Below, piece after piece: positions 55,632-64,000 of a DNA stretch of 64,000 nt. The first letter of the stretch is position 1. Each line of letters starts with the position of its first letter. Below the pieces are notes generated by a model. It saw nothing but the letters and a program-made list of their open reading frames with translations. It did not search any database and was not told where the DNA came from. A program made the translations under genes and the position numbers. This stretch comes from Collimonas silvisoli (GTDB taxonomy: Bacteria > Pseudomonadota > Gammaproteobacteria > Burkholderiales > Burkholderiaceae_D): contig NZ_JAGQEG010000022.1 of NCBI RefSeq assembly GCF_018305005.1, positions 1-64,000 on the forward strand. The letters run 5' to 3'.

Positions 55632-55736
55632 GCGGAACAGTTTAGCACTACCGTGCGAAATATGTCAGGTGTTTTTTAGGTCGCATACAAGGCATGCGCC
55701 ATTATCAAAAAAACAGGTGCTGTACTCAGCGTCGGT

Positions 55737-56990
55737 CTAGTTCGCCAGGCTAGAGTCTTGCTGTGTCGGCGCCTGCGCCAGCAGCAATTTCCGCAAGGTG
55801 GCGACGGTATAGTCGATTTCTTCGACGGTGGTGTAGCGTCCCAAGGAAAACCGGATCGCGCTGCGCGCCAGCGCATCGGAACGTCCCAGGTTCGACAATA
55901 CGTAGGATGGCGCGGCATTGGCCGAATTGCAGGCGGAACCGGCCGATACCGCGATATCCATCAGTTGGGCTGCGATCGGCGTGTTGCCGCCGAGATCGAA
56001 ACTGAGGTTCAGGTTGTGCGGAACGCGCTGCTGCCGGTCGCCGTTGAGAATCACCCCGGGACAATCGCTCAAGCCGTCCCACAAGCGGTCGCGCAAGCCG
56101 CGTATCCGCTCGCTTTCGCTCTCCAGCGATTGCGCCGCCAGGCTGAAGGCTGCGCCCATGCCGACGATCTGATGGGTTGCCAGGGTGCCGGAGCGCATGC
56201 CGTTTTCATGGCCGCCGCCGTCGATCTGCGCTTCCAGCTTGAATTTAGGATCGTGCCGGACGAACAGCGCGCCTATCCCCTTGGGGCCGTAAATCTTGTG
56301 CGCGCTGAATGACATCAGGTCGACTTTCAGCGTGCGCAGATCGATCGCGATCTTGCCTGCCGCCTGCGCCGCGTCGACGTGAAATACGATGTCGCGCTCG
56401 GCGCAGATTTCTCCCAGTTGCGCAATCGGCTGGATCACGCCGATTTCGTTGTTCACCATCATCACCGACGCCATGATGGTGTCCGGCCGCAGCGCAGCCT
56501 TGAAGCTATCCAGGCTGACCAAGCCATTCGGCAGCGGTTGCAGATAAGTGACTTCGAAGCCTTCGCGCTGCAGCGTGCGCATGGTGTCGAGCACCGCTTT
56601 GTGTTCTGTGCTCAGCGTGACCAGGTGGCGGCCGCGGCCACTCTCCCGCAGAACATGGGCGGCGCCTTTCAGGGCCAGGTTATTGGATTCGGTGGCGCCT
56701 GAGGTCCAGACGATTTCGGCGGTTTGCGCACTAACCAGCGTGGCAACCTGTTTGCGCGCCTTTTCCACTGCCGCCCGGGCGTCCCAGCCAAACGCATGCG
56801 AGCTGCTGGCCGGATTGCCGAATTTCTCCGTCAGGTATTCGCACATCTTGGCCGCTACCGCCGGGTCGACCGGGGTGGTGGCTGCATAGTCCAGATAGAT
56901 GGGAAGTTGAGGTGTTGCCGCTGCATTGCCGGTCCGGCTTGTCGCGCGATGGTTAGGGATTCCGGTGGTACAGGGACTGGTAGCGGTCAT
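55737..56990 (-). CDS. Cysteine desulfurase, IscS/NifS class
   Basis: This PLP aminotransferase class V enzyme of 417 residues has [32 protein letters not shown] and the PLP lysine in [12 protein letters not shown]. The active-site Cys lies in [17 protein letters not shown], matching the IscS-type loop. A 28-residue N-terminal extension precedes the conserved start. It is not in an isc or suf operon; it is divergent from a LysR gene, so it may serve a special sulfur need rather than general Fe-S assembly. Confidence 0.88.
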   Translation of the reverse strand: MTATSPCTTGIPNHRATSRTGNAAATPQLPIYLDYAATTPVDPAVAAKMCEYLTEKFGNPASSSHAFGWDARAAVEKARKQVATLVSAQTAEIVWTSGATESNNLALKGAAHVLRESGRGRHLVTLSTEHKAVLDTMRTLQREGFEVTYLQPLPNGLVSLDSFKAALRPDTIMASVMMVNNEIGVIQPIAQLGEICAERDIVFHVDAAQAAGKIAIDLRTLKVDLMSFSAHKIYGPKGIGALFVRHDPKFKLEAQIDGGGHENGMRSGTLATHQIVGMGAAFSLAAQSLESESERIRGLRDRLWDGLSDCPGVILNGDRQQRVPHNLNLSFDLGGNTPIAAQLMDIAVSAGSACNSANAAPSYVLSNLGRSDALARSAIRFSLGRYTTVEEIDYTVATLRKLLLAQAPTQQDSSLAN

Positions 56991-57232
56991 GGTGGCTGCT
57001 TCGAAAATAAGATTGACGTCAGGTTACGGTGAAATAGTTATTTGAAAAACGAATGTTATTTAATTTCTATATACGTTTTTTGATTGATTGGGGTGCGCGG
57101 TGTTTGCATTGGGCAGATTTCTGAATGCCATTCCATCGTTGAAGTTTTTTGGCATTTGCTTATGCAAAATAATTATACTCAAATCGAATACATATAATCA
57201 TATAATCCGGAATTTATATATACCAATATGCC

Positions 57233-58108
57233 ATGGACCTGAATCAACTGGAAGCTTTTTCCGCAGTGATGACGATCGGCAGCGTGACCGGCGCCGGGCG
57301 CAGCCTCGGCCGTTCGCAGCCAGCCGTCAGCAAGGCGATCCAGGATCTGGAAAACGAACTCGGTTATGCCTTGTTCGACCGCAACGGCCCCCGCGTTACC
57401 CCCACCGACAAGGCGTTCCTGCTGTACGAAGAAGTCGAGCGTTCGCTGGTCGGCTTGCGCACCATCCGCGAGAGGGCGCAGGAAATCGGCCGCGACGAGC
57501 AGCAGCCGATCCATCTGGTGGCGACGCCGGCGCTGGCGTCGACCATCGCGCCGATGGCGCTGAAGTTGATTGAATCGCAAGGTTTGCCCGAGCATATCCA
57601 TTTGCGCAGCGCCTCGGCCGAGCAAGTGGTCCATTCGGTGCTGCACCGGACGGTCAGCCTGGGCTTGACCAGCTTGCCGATCGCCCATCGCGGACTGGAT
57701 CTGCACTGGATCGGCGAAGCGCCCTGCGTCGCGGTGATGCGCGCCGACAATGCGCTGGCGGACAAGGCCGTGATCAGCGCCGACATGCTGCACGGGCAAC
57801 GGATTATCACCATGTCCAATCGTTACCGGCTGCGGCAACGCATCGACAGCGCGCTGGGCAACGGCGCTGCCCTGGATGTGGCGATAGAAACCAACACCTC
57901 GTTCAACGCCGTCATGGCGGCGATAGCCGGTTTGGCGGTGAAGCCGCTGGCAGTGAATATTCCGTTTTATTTCGGTGTCGTCACGCCTTACGGCAAGCCG
58001 ATCGATGGCGTCACCCAGGCATTGATCGGCGCGCTTGAAACCGCCGCCCGCAACATCCTGCACGGCTTCGTCAAGCGCGACGCCAGCCAGCACGACGATT
58101 TGCTGTAA
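57233..58108 (+). CDS. LysR-family transcriptional regulator
   Basis: HTH: MDLNQLEAFSAVMTIGSVTGAGRSLGRSQPAVSKAIQDLENELGYALFDR; the effector domain runs to residue 291 (PIHLVATPALASTIAP...). It sits between the divergent cysteine desulfurase and the flavin oxidoreductase-ABC operon and may control either or both. The 242 bp of AT-rich DNA upstream should contain its binding sites, but I cannot single out a T-N11-A box among many. No clear Shine-Dalgarno sequence precedes the ATG. Confidence 0.9.
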   Translation: MDLNQLEAFSAVMTIGSVTGAGRSLGRSQPAVSKAIQDLENELGYALFDRNGPRVTPTDKAFLLYEEVERSLVGLRTIRERAQEIGRDEQQPIHLVATPALASTIAPMALKLIESQGLPEHIHLRSASAEQVVHSVLHRTVSLGLTSLPIAHRGLDLHWIGEAPCVAVMRADNALADKAVISADMLHGQRIITMSNRYRLRQRIDSALGNGAALDVAIETNTSFNAVMAAIAGLAVKPLAVNIPFYFGVVTPYGKPIDGVTQALIGALETAARNILHGFVKRDASQHDDLL

Positions 58109-58167
58109 GCCACCTGAATAACCGCCCGACTAAGCTTGCCTCGACCTTGAACCTAGCGCCAATCACC

Positions 58168-59640
58168 ATGCACAATCACAAATCACTTCAGCAAGCCAGC
58201 TTAGAGAGGGGACTGGCGGCATTGGAAGCTCGGCTGCAGCAGGAGCTGGCATGGCTGGATCTGCCCGCCAAATCCTGGGTGCCGCCACTGATGCTAGATG
58301 GTCTAGCGGTGCTGGACGCGGCCGTCATCGGCGGCGGCCAAGCCGGCATGGCTGCCGCCGCCTCGCTGCTCCAGCTCGGCATCGGCGCGGTGATTTTCGA
58401 TCAGTCGCCGGCCGGCTACGAAGGGCCGTGGGCCACCACCGCACGCATGGAAACCTTGCGCTCGCCCAAAAAACTGACCGGCCCGGCGCTGGGTTTTGGC
58501 GCGCTGACTTTCCGCGCCTGGTACGAGGCGCAGTTCGGGCTGGAGGCATGGGAGGCGCTGGACAAGATCCCGCGCCTGCAATGGATGGACTACCTGCGCT
58601 GGTACCGGCGGGTGCTGGCGCTGGATGTGCGCAACCAGCATCGCATCGAGGCGATCTTGCCGCGTGCCGACGGCGTGGTGGAGTTGCGCGTGGTCACGCC
58701 GGCCGGCGTCTCGACCGTCCTGGCGCGGCGCGTGGTGCTGGCCACCGGGCGCGACGGCCTGGGCGGCGCCTGCCTGCCGCCGCAAGCCGCGCACTTGCCG
58801 CCTGAGCGCTGGGCGCATTCTGCCGAGGCTATGGATTACACCGCGCTGGCCGGTTTGCGGGTCGGCGTGATCGGCGCCGGCGCTTCCGCCATGGACAGCG
58901 CCGCCACGGCGCTGGAGGCCGGCGCCGCCAGAGTCGATCTGCTGATCCGGCGCCAGGATCTGCCGCGCATCAACAAGGGCAAGGGCGCCGGCAATCCGGG
59001 CCTGACCAACGGCCACCTGCATTTGCCGGATGAATGGAAGTGGCGCATCCGCCATTACATCAATCTGCAGCAGACGCCGCCGCCGGGCGCCAGCGTGCAG
59101 CGGGTAGCCCGGTTTGCCAATGCGCGTTTCATCTTCGGTGCGGCGATCGGCGATATTTCCGTCAGCGAACCAGGCCTGCGGGTGACTACCGCACGCGGCG
59201 TATTCGATCTCGATTTCCTGATTTTTTCCACCGGCTTCCGCATCGACTGGACCGTGCGTCCTGAATTCGCCGCCATCGCGCCGCATATCCGCAACTGGCG
59301 CCAGCGCTATACGCCGCCGAATGGCGACGAAGATGAGGAACTGGCCGATTCGCCCGATCTGGGAACGGCCTTCGAATTCCAGCAAAAGCAACCGGGCGGC
59401 TTGCCTGGCCTGGAACGGGTCCATTGCTTCTGCTATCCGGCCGCACTCAGCCACGGCACCTTGTCGGGCGATATTCCCGCCATCAGCGACGGCGCGCAAA
59501 GGTTGGCGCAAGGCATTGCGGCATTGCTGTATCGCGAAAATATCGACAGCCACTACCTGAACATTCAGCGCTACGACGAACCGGAGCTGCTGGGCGATGA
59601 ATGGCTGGCAGCCGAACCGACGCCGGAGGAACGGCGATGA
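58168..59640 (+). CDS. FAD/NAD(P)H-dependent oxidoreductase (flavin monooxygenase-like)
   Basis: The FAD-binding site is AAVIGGGQAGMAAAASLLQLG (about residues 50-70) and a second Rossmann site GVIGAGASAMDSAATALEAG (about 232-251) should bind NADPH. LIFSTGFRIDW is the ATG-like motif of class B flavoprotein monooxygenases. ATG 58168 is preferred over TTG 58147. Its TGA overlaps the first permease start, so it is part of the transporter operon and probably oxidises the imported compound; the substrate is not predictable. Confidence 0.82.
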   Translation: MHNHKSLQQASLERGLAALEARLQQELAWLDLPAKSWVPPLMLDGLAVLDAAVIGGGQAGMAAAASLLQLGIGAVIFDQSPAGYEGPWATTARMETLRSPKKLTGPALGFGALTFRAWYEAQFGLEAWEALDKIPRLQWMDYLRWYRRVLALDVRNQHRIEAILPRADGVVELRVVTPAGVSTVLARRVVLATGRDGLGGACLPPQAAHLPPERWAHSAEAMDYTALAGLRVGVIGAGASAMDSAATALEAGAARVDLLIRRQDLPRINKGKGAGNPGLTNGHLHLPDEWKWRIRHYINLQQTPPPGASVQRVARFANARFIFGAAIGDISVSEPGLRVTTARGVFDLDFLIFSTGFRIDWTVRPEFAAIAPHIRNWRQRYTPPNGDEDEELADSPDLGTAFEFQQKQPGGLPGLERVHCFCYPAALSHGTLSGDIPAISDGAQRLAQGIAALLYRENIDSHYLNIQRYDEPELLGDEWLAAEPTPEERR

Positions 59641-60611
59641 GCTCGGCCATCTTGCGCAGCCTGCTGCAAGCGCTGATGGTTGTGCTGCTGATGACCGTGA
59701 TCGTGTTTTTCGGCTTGCACATGATCGGCAATCCGGTCGATATCCTGATCGGCCAGGATGTCGACCAGGTCGACCGCCTGCGCATCATCCATCAGCTCGG
59801 GCTCGATCAGCCGCTATGGCGTCAATACCTGAGCTTTTTGAATGGTGCGCTGCATGGCAATCTGGGCAACAGTTTCGTCTACAACCAGCCGGCCATCATG
59901 CTGATTTTCCAGCGGCTGCCGGCCACCCTGGAGCTGGCTTTCGCGGCGCTGATCATGGCGGTGCTGATCGGCGTCCCGCTCGGTTTGCTGGCCGGCCTGT
60001 TTCCCGATCATCCGATGTCCAAGCTGGTAATGACCGGCAGCATTCTCGGCTTTTCCCTGCCGACTTTCTGGATCGGCCTGATGCTGATCATGGCCTTCAG
60101 CGTTTCGCTCGGCTGGCTGCCTTCCGGCGGACGCGGTGCAACGGTCACCTGGTTCGGCGTCAAATGGTCGTGGCTGACGGCCGACGGCTTGCGCCATTTG
60201 ATCTTGCCGGCGCTGAATCTGGCGCTGTTCAAGATTTCGCTGGTGATCCGCCTGACCCGCGCCAATGTGCGTGAGGTGCTGCCGATGGATTTCGTCAAGT
60301 TTGCCCGCGCCAAAGGCTTGTCGCCGCTGCGGGTGGTGCTGATGTACGTATTACGCAATACCATGATTCCGCTGGTGACCGTACTCGGGCTGGAACTGGG
60401 CTCGACCATTGCCTTCGCGGTGGTCACCGAAACCATCTTCGCCTGGCCCGGCGCCGGCAAGCTGATCCTGGACAGCATCAACGCTCTCGACCGGCCGGTC
60501 ATCGTGGCCTACATGATGGTCATCGTCTGCCTGTTCGTGACGCTCAACCTGATTGTCGACGTGCTCTACAAGCTGCTCGATCCGCGCGTGCGGGTGGAGT
60601 ACAAGGCATGA
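59637..60611 (+). CDS. ABC transporter permease, DppB/OppB type
   Basis: The 324-residue permease has six membrane helices, an N-terminal periplasmic loop with HQLGLDQPLWRQYLSFL, and the EAA-loop motif VLPMDFVKFARAKGLSPLRVVLMYVLRNTMIPLVTVLG. ATG 59637 overlaps the oxidoreductase stop (ATGA). It forms the channel with the DppC-type partner and imports peptides, nickel chelates or similar small molecules. Confidence 0.92.
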   Translation: MSSAILRSLLQALMVVLLMTVIVFFGLHMIGNPVDILIGQDVDQVDRLRIIHQLGLDQPLWRQYLSFLNGALHGNLGNSFVYNQPAIMLIFQRLPATLELAFAALIMAVLIGVPLGLLAGLFPDHPMSKLVMTGSILGFSLPTFWIGLMLIMAFSVSLGWLPSGGRGATVTWFGVKWSWLTADGLRHLILPALNLALFKISLVIRLTRANVREVLPMDFVKFARAKGLSPLRVVLMYVLRNTMIPLVTVLGLELGSTIAFAVVTETIFAWPGAGKLILDSINALDRPVIVAYMMVIVCLFVTLNLIVDVLYKLLDPRVRVEYKA

Positions 60612-61540
60612 GTACCCCGATGAAATTGGATGCCTTGGCCATCACGCCGACGCCAGTTCCGCGCCGCGAATCGCCGTGGCGGCGCGTGCTGCGCGATTTC
60701 CTGGCGTCGAAATCCGCCATGGTGGGGCTGGGCGTGGCCCTGGCGTTGATGATCGCCGCCTTGGCCGCGCCGTGGCTGACGCCGCAAAACCCTTACGACC
60801 TGATGCAGCTCGACGTGCTCGATGCACGCCTGCCGCCCGGCGCCATCAACGGCCTCGGCACGTTTCACTATTGGCTGGGCACCGACGGCCAGGGCCGCGA
60901 TCTGTATTCCGGCATCCTCTACGGCTTGCGCATCAGCGTTGGCATCGGTGTCGGCTCAGCCTTGATCGCCGGGGTGATCGGCAGCTTGGTCGGCTTGCTG
61001 GCAGCATATTGCGGCGGCAAGATCGACGCCTTGCTGATGCGCCTGGCCGATCTGGTGCTGTCCTTCCCGTCGATCCTGGTCTCGATGCTGATCCTGGCGT
61101 ATCTGGGCAAGGGCATCGTCAATGTGATGGCGACGCTGGTGCTGCTGGAGTGGGCCTATTACGCCCGCACCGCACGCGGCCAGGCGCTGGTCGAGCGGCA
61201 AAAGGAGTATGTCGAAGCCGCACGCGGGCTGGACATATCCGGCTGGCGCATCATGGTGCATCACATCCTGCCCAATTGCCTGCCGCCGCTGATCGTGATC
61301 AGCACCTTGCAGATCGCGCGCGCCATCATGCTGGAAGTGACGCTCAGCTTTCTTGGGCTGGGCGTGCCGATTACCGAACCGTCGCTGGGCCTGTTGATCG
61401 CCAACGGCTACCAATACATGCTGGCCGGCGAATACTGGATCAGCTTTTATCCCGGCATTGCCTTGCTGACCGTGATCGTCGCCATCAACCTGGTGGGCGA
61501 CCGCTTGCGTGACGTGATGAATCCGAGGTGGCAGAAATGA
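60608..61540 (+). CDS. ABC transporter permease, DppC/OppC type
   Basis: The 310-residue partner permease has the typical N-terminal cytoplasmic start (FLASKSAMVGLGVALALMIAALAAPWLTP), GTDGQGRDLYSGILYGLRISVGIGVG and the EAA loop KEYVEAARGLDISGWRIMVHHILPNCLPPLI. ATGA overlaps link it to both neighbours. Together with the upstream DppB-type gene it forms the transmembrane pore. Confidence 0.92.
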   Translation: MSTPMKLDALAITPTPVPRRESPWRRVLRDFLASKSAMVGLGVALALMIAALAAPWLTPQNPYDLMQLDVLDARLPPGAINGLGTFHYWLGTDGQGRDLYSGILYGLRISVGIGVGSALIAGVIGSLVGLLAAYCGGKIDALLMRLADLVLSFPSILVSMLILAYLGKGIVNVMATLVLLEWAYYARTARGQALVERQKEYVEAARGLDISGWRIMVHHILPNCLPPLIVISTLQIARAIMLEVTLSFLGLGVPITEPSLGLLIANGYQYMLAGEYWISFYPGIALLTVIVAINLVGDRLRDVMNPRWQK

Positions 61541-62544
61541 GCATGGCGCCAACCCTGGAAGTGCGTAATTTGCGCACCCATTTTTTCACCCGCGAAGGCG
61601 TATTGCCGGCGGTCGACGATGTCTCGCTGCGGCTGGAGCGCGGCCGCATTCTCGGTCTGGTCGGCGAATCGGGATCGGGCAAGACTGTCACCGGTTTCTC
61701 GATACTGGGTCTGCTGGACCCGCCGGGGCGGGTTGTCGGCGGCCAGATATTGTTCCAGGGAGCCGATCTGCTGACGCTGGATAAACGTGCCTTGCGCCAG
61801 CTGCAAGGCAACCGCATCGCGATGATTTTCCAGGATCCGATGATGACCCTCAACCCGGTGCTGCGGATCGAAGCGCAAATGGTCGATGCTGTGCTGGCGC
61901 ACAGCAAACTCAGCCAAAAAATCAGCAAAACGCAAGCGCGCGAACTGGCGCGCGAGACGCTGGGCATGATGGGCATCGCCAGCCCCGAGGAACGGCTGCA
62001 AGCCTATCCGCACCAGCTATCGGGCGGCATGCGCCAGCGGGTGGCGATTGCGATTGCCATGCTGCACAAGCCGGACCTGATCATCGCCGACGAACCCACT
62101 ACCGCGCTGGACGTGACGATCCAGGCGCAGATACTCTCTGAAATGCAAAACCTGGCGCGCCTGCACGGCACTGCGCTGATCTGGATCACCCACGATCTGT
62201 CGGTGGTAGCCAGCCTGGCCGATGAAATCGCGGTCATGTATTCCGGCCGCATTGTCGAGCAGGGCGCGGTGTCGGAGGTGCTGGATCGGCCTCTGCATCC
62301 TTATACCCAAGGCTTGATCGGCAGCCTTCCCAGCAACAACCGGCGCGGCCAGCGCCTGCGCCAGATTCCAGGCATGACGCCGAACCTGCTGCAGCTGCCC
62401 GCCAGCTGCGCCTTCGCCGCCCGCTGTGAAAGAGTCAGCGAACGCTGCCAGCAGCGTCCGGAGATCAGCGAACCGGTCGGCGGCCATCTGCTGCGCTGTT
62501 TTCATCCGGCGCTGCCGACCCAACCGGAGCCGCAATTTGGATAG
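61537..62544 (+). CDS. ABC transporter ATP-binding protein, DppD/OppD type
   Basis: Walker A GESGSGKT, signature [12 protein letters not shown], Walker [13 protein letters not shown] and the C-terminal oligopeptide-transporter domain with the Cys-containing segment [18 protein letters not shown] (an Fe-S-like Cys cluster common in DppD). The start at ATG 61537 overlaps the permease stop. It pairs with the next ATPase to power import. Confidence 0.92.
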   Translation: MSMAPTLEVRNLRTHFFTREGVLPAVDDVSLRLERGRILGLVGESGSGKTVTGFSILGLLDPPGRVVGGQILFQGADLLTLDKRALRQLQGNRIAMIFQDPMMTLNPVLRIEAQMVDAVLAHSKLSQKISKTQARELARETLGMMGIASPEERLQAYPHQLSGGMRQRVAIAIAMLHKPDLIIADEPTTALDVTIQAQILSEMQNLARLHGTALIWITHDLSVVASLADEIAVMYSGRIVEQGAVSEVLDRPLHPYTQGLIGSLPSNNRRGQRLRQIPGMTPNLLQLPASCAFAARCERVSERCQQRPEISEPVGGHLLRCFHPALPTQPEPQFG

Positions 62545-63544
62545 CAAAACACCCTTGGTGGAAACCAGGCGCGTCAGCAAACGCTTCGGCGAGCGCAAGC
62601 CACACCCATTCGAAAATCTGCTGCAGGCGCGCGGCTGGATGCGGCCAGCCGCCGTCACCCGTGCGCTGGATGAAGTCGATCTGCAAGTCATGCCGGGCGA
62701 GGTAGTCGGCCTGGTGGGCGAATCCGGCTGCGGAAAATCGACGTTGGGACGGATCGTCAGCGGCCTGCTGCCTCTGTCGAGCGGACAAGTGCTGGTCGAC
62801 GGCGCCGATCGCAGCAGCTTGAGTGCGCGCAGCGAACACGAGGCCCGGCTCAAGATCCAGATGATTTTCCAGAATCCCTACGCCAGCCTGAATCCGCGCC
62901 TGCGGGTCGACCAGATCGTCGGCGAAGCGGCGCTGATCCACGCCAAGGTCGGCAGGGCGGAATTGGACGACTATGTCTGCGCGCAATTGCTGCAAGCCGG
63001 TCTCGATCCGCAATTGCGCGACCGTTACCCGCACCAGTTCAGCGGCGGCCAGCGCCAGCGCATCGGCATCGCCCGCGCCTTGGCGGTGCAGCCGCAGATG
63101 CTGGTCTGCGACGAGGCGGTGGCGGCGCTGGATGTCTCGATCCAGGCGCAGATCCTGAATCTGTTCATGGATCTGCGCGAGCAGCTGGGATTGACCTATC
63201 TATTCATCAGCCACGACCTCGGGGTGGTCGAGCATGTCTCGGACCGGGTGGTCATCATGTATCTGGGGCGGATTGTCGAAAGCGCTAGCGTGGAAGACTT
63301 GTTCGCTCGCCCCAATCATCCCTATACCCAAGCCTTGCTGGCGGAAGTGCCAAGACTGCAGGCGCGCAACAAACTGTTTACCGCAATCAAGGGCGAGATT
63401 CCCAGCCCGCTGAATCCGCCACCCGGCTGCCACTTTCACCCGCGCTGCCCGCATGCGATGCAGCGTTGCCGGGAGCAAGCGCCAGTCTTGAAAGAGATCG
63501 CAGCAGGGCACCGCAGCGCCTGTCATTTGAACGATGTGAAATAA
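62537..63544 (+). CDS. ABC transporter ATP-binding protein, DppF/OppF type
   Basis: Walker A GESGCGKS, signature FSGGQRQRIGIARAL and Walker B MLVCDEAVAALDVS; the usual Pro after DE is Ala here, as in some GsiA-like proteins. The C-terminus has CHFHPRCPHAMQRC, a Cys cluster. The best start is the TTG at 62537, overlapping the end of the preceding gene by 8 bp; no ATG is near the domain start. The family begins at about residue 7 of this model. Confidence 0.9.
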   Translation: MDSKTPLVETRRVSKRFGERKPHPFENLLQARGWMRPAAVTRALDEVDLQVMPGEVVGLVGESGCGKSTLGRIVSGLLPLSSGQVLVDGADRSSLSARSEHEARLKIQMIFQNPYASLNPRLRVDQIVGEAALIHAKVGRAELDDYVCAQLLQAGLDPQLRDRYPHQFSGGQRQRIGIARALAVQPQMLVCDEAVAALDVSIQAQILNLFMDLREQLGLTYLFISHDLGVVEHVSDRVVIMYLGRIVESASVEDLFARPNHPYTQALLAEVPRLQARNKLFTAIKGEIPSPLNPPPGCHFHPRCPHAMQRCREQAPVLKEIAAGHRSACHLNDVK

Positions 63545-63600
63545 AGTAGAAATAAGCAGCAACCGATAAGCTCCGATGAACCGCAACCGAGGATGATGTT

Positions 63601-64000
63601 ATGAAAAAAACGCTGTTTTCCAGCCTGTTGGCTGTCGCTCTGTTAAGTGCGGCTTCAGCCGGCGCGCAAACCCCGAATCAGACCCTGAACATTGCTTTCG
63701 CCGATCCTTTGTCGTCGCTCGATCCGCAACTCAATAATCATGCCGGCGACCGTTCGGTCGACCTGCATTTCTGGGATCTGCTGGTCGAGAATAATTTCAA
63801 CAAGCTGCAGCCCGGCCTGGCCCTGAGCTGGAAGAATATCGATCCCAAGACCTGGGAATTCAAATTGCGCAGCAACGTCAAGTGGCAAGACGGCACGCCG
63901 TTCACCGCCGCCGACGTCATCTACTCCTATCAGCGCGCCCGCAATGTGCCGGGCAGCGTGGCGACTTTCGCCGGCTACCTGCGCACGGTCGAAACGGTCA
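63601..64000 (+). CDS. ABC transporter substrate-binding protein, DppA/OppA type (3' end outside window)
   Basis: The signal peptide MKKTLFSSLLAVALLSAASAGA is followed by QTLNIAFADPLSSLDPQL and TWEFKLRSNVKWQDGTPFTAADVIYSYQRA, the family-5 extracellular solute-binding signature. The gene lies 56 bp after the second ATPase gene and is open to the window end. It delivers the substrate to the Dpp-type transporter above. About a quarter of the expected protein is visible. Confidence 0.92.
   Translation, partial: MKKTLFSSLLAVALLSAASAGAQTPNQTLNIAFADPLSSLDPQLNNHAGDRSVDLHFWDLLVENNFNKLQPGLALSWKNIDPKTWEFKLRSNVKWQDGTPFTAADVIYSYQRARNVPGSVATFAGYLRTVETV

Noticed and set aside
58303-59553. Long antisense frame opposite the flavin oxidoreductase
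   Set aside because: Shadow of a GC-rich gene; no ribosome site or domain.

Overview
The window looks like chromosomal DNA of a betaproteobacterium of the order Burkholderiales, most probably family Oxalobacteraceae (Collimonas/Herbaspirillum-like). This rests on recognisable protein families, GC-rich coding sequence, a formyl-CoA:oxalate CoA-transferase locus, a giant NAD-dependent glutamate dehydrogenase and a GcvH-P-T operon. No rRNA, tRNA or CRISPR array was seen. The genus is an inference from family content, not from a marker gene.

Layout. 1-5.1 kb: the 3' end of a CdiA/filamentous-haemagglutinin gene. Its toxin tail is split by an in-frame TAG and is followed by a candidate immunity gene, a SymE-type toxin gene on the other strand and a haemagglutinin fragment. 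5.2-8.5 kb: an AT-rich, probably acquired three-gene gtr-type glycan-modification operon. 8.6-18.5 kb: housekeeping and accessory genes, namely a VOC protein, a tam-chromate transporter operon, a GcvA-like LysR gene with a one-base start problem, a secreted lipase, an MlaE/MlaD/lipoprotein operon, a TPR-transglutaminase-like lipoprotein and a CBS protein. 18.8-22.7 kb: phosphorelay parts as separate genes (histidine kinase, receiver, HPt), a PAP2 protein and an excisionase-type HTH fused to a receiver, divergent from the next cluster.

22.9-34.2 kb: a Wza/Wzb/Wzc exopolysaccharide operon with flippase, pyruvyl transferase, Wzy-like protein, one GT4 glycosyltransferase, a secreted glycoside hydrolase and a convergent WcaJ-type initiating transferase. 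35-39.9 kb: NAD-glutamate dehydrogenase. 39.9-45.9 kb: a crotonase, then a ThDP enzyme, two Frc CoA-transferases and a PAS-only protein, which together form a probable oxalate/formyl-CoA locus. 46.2-50.8 kb: glycine cleavage gcvH-gcvP-gcvT with a strong terminator. 51-57 kb: orphan SsuA, a two-domain VOC protein, a solitary IS5-type transposase N-domain protein, a methyltransferase, a TetR regulator with a 41-residue membrane protein and a hydrolase remnant, and a cysteine desulfurase. 57.2-64 kb: a LysR regulator, a flavin-dependent oxidoreductase and a Dpp-type ABC transporter whose binding-protein gene runs off the window.

The most unusual structure is non-coding. Two elements (about 424 and 344 bp, near 34.7 and 54.5 kb) have different perfect terminal inverted repeats flanked by TA, yet share internal modules. 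An ~84-bp unit with several hairpins occurs three times, and the stems differ in sequence while staying complementary. That pattern is what selection on structure would leave, in a MITE-like family that I cannot assign to any named element.
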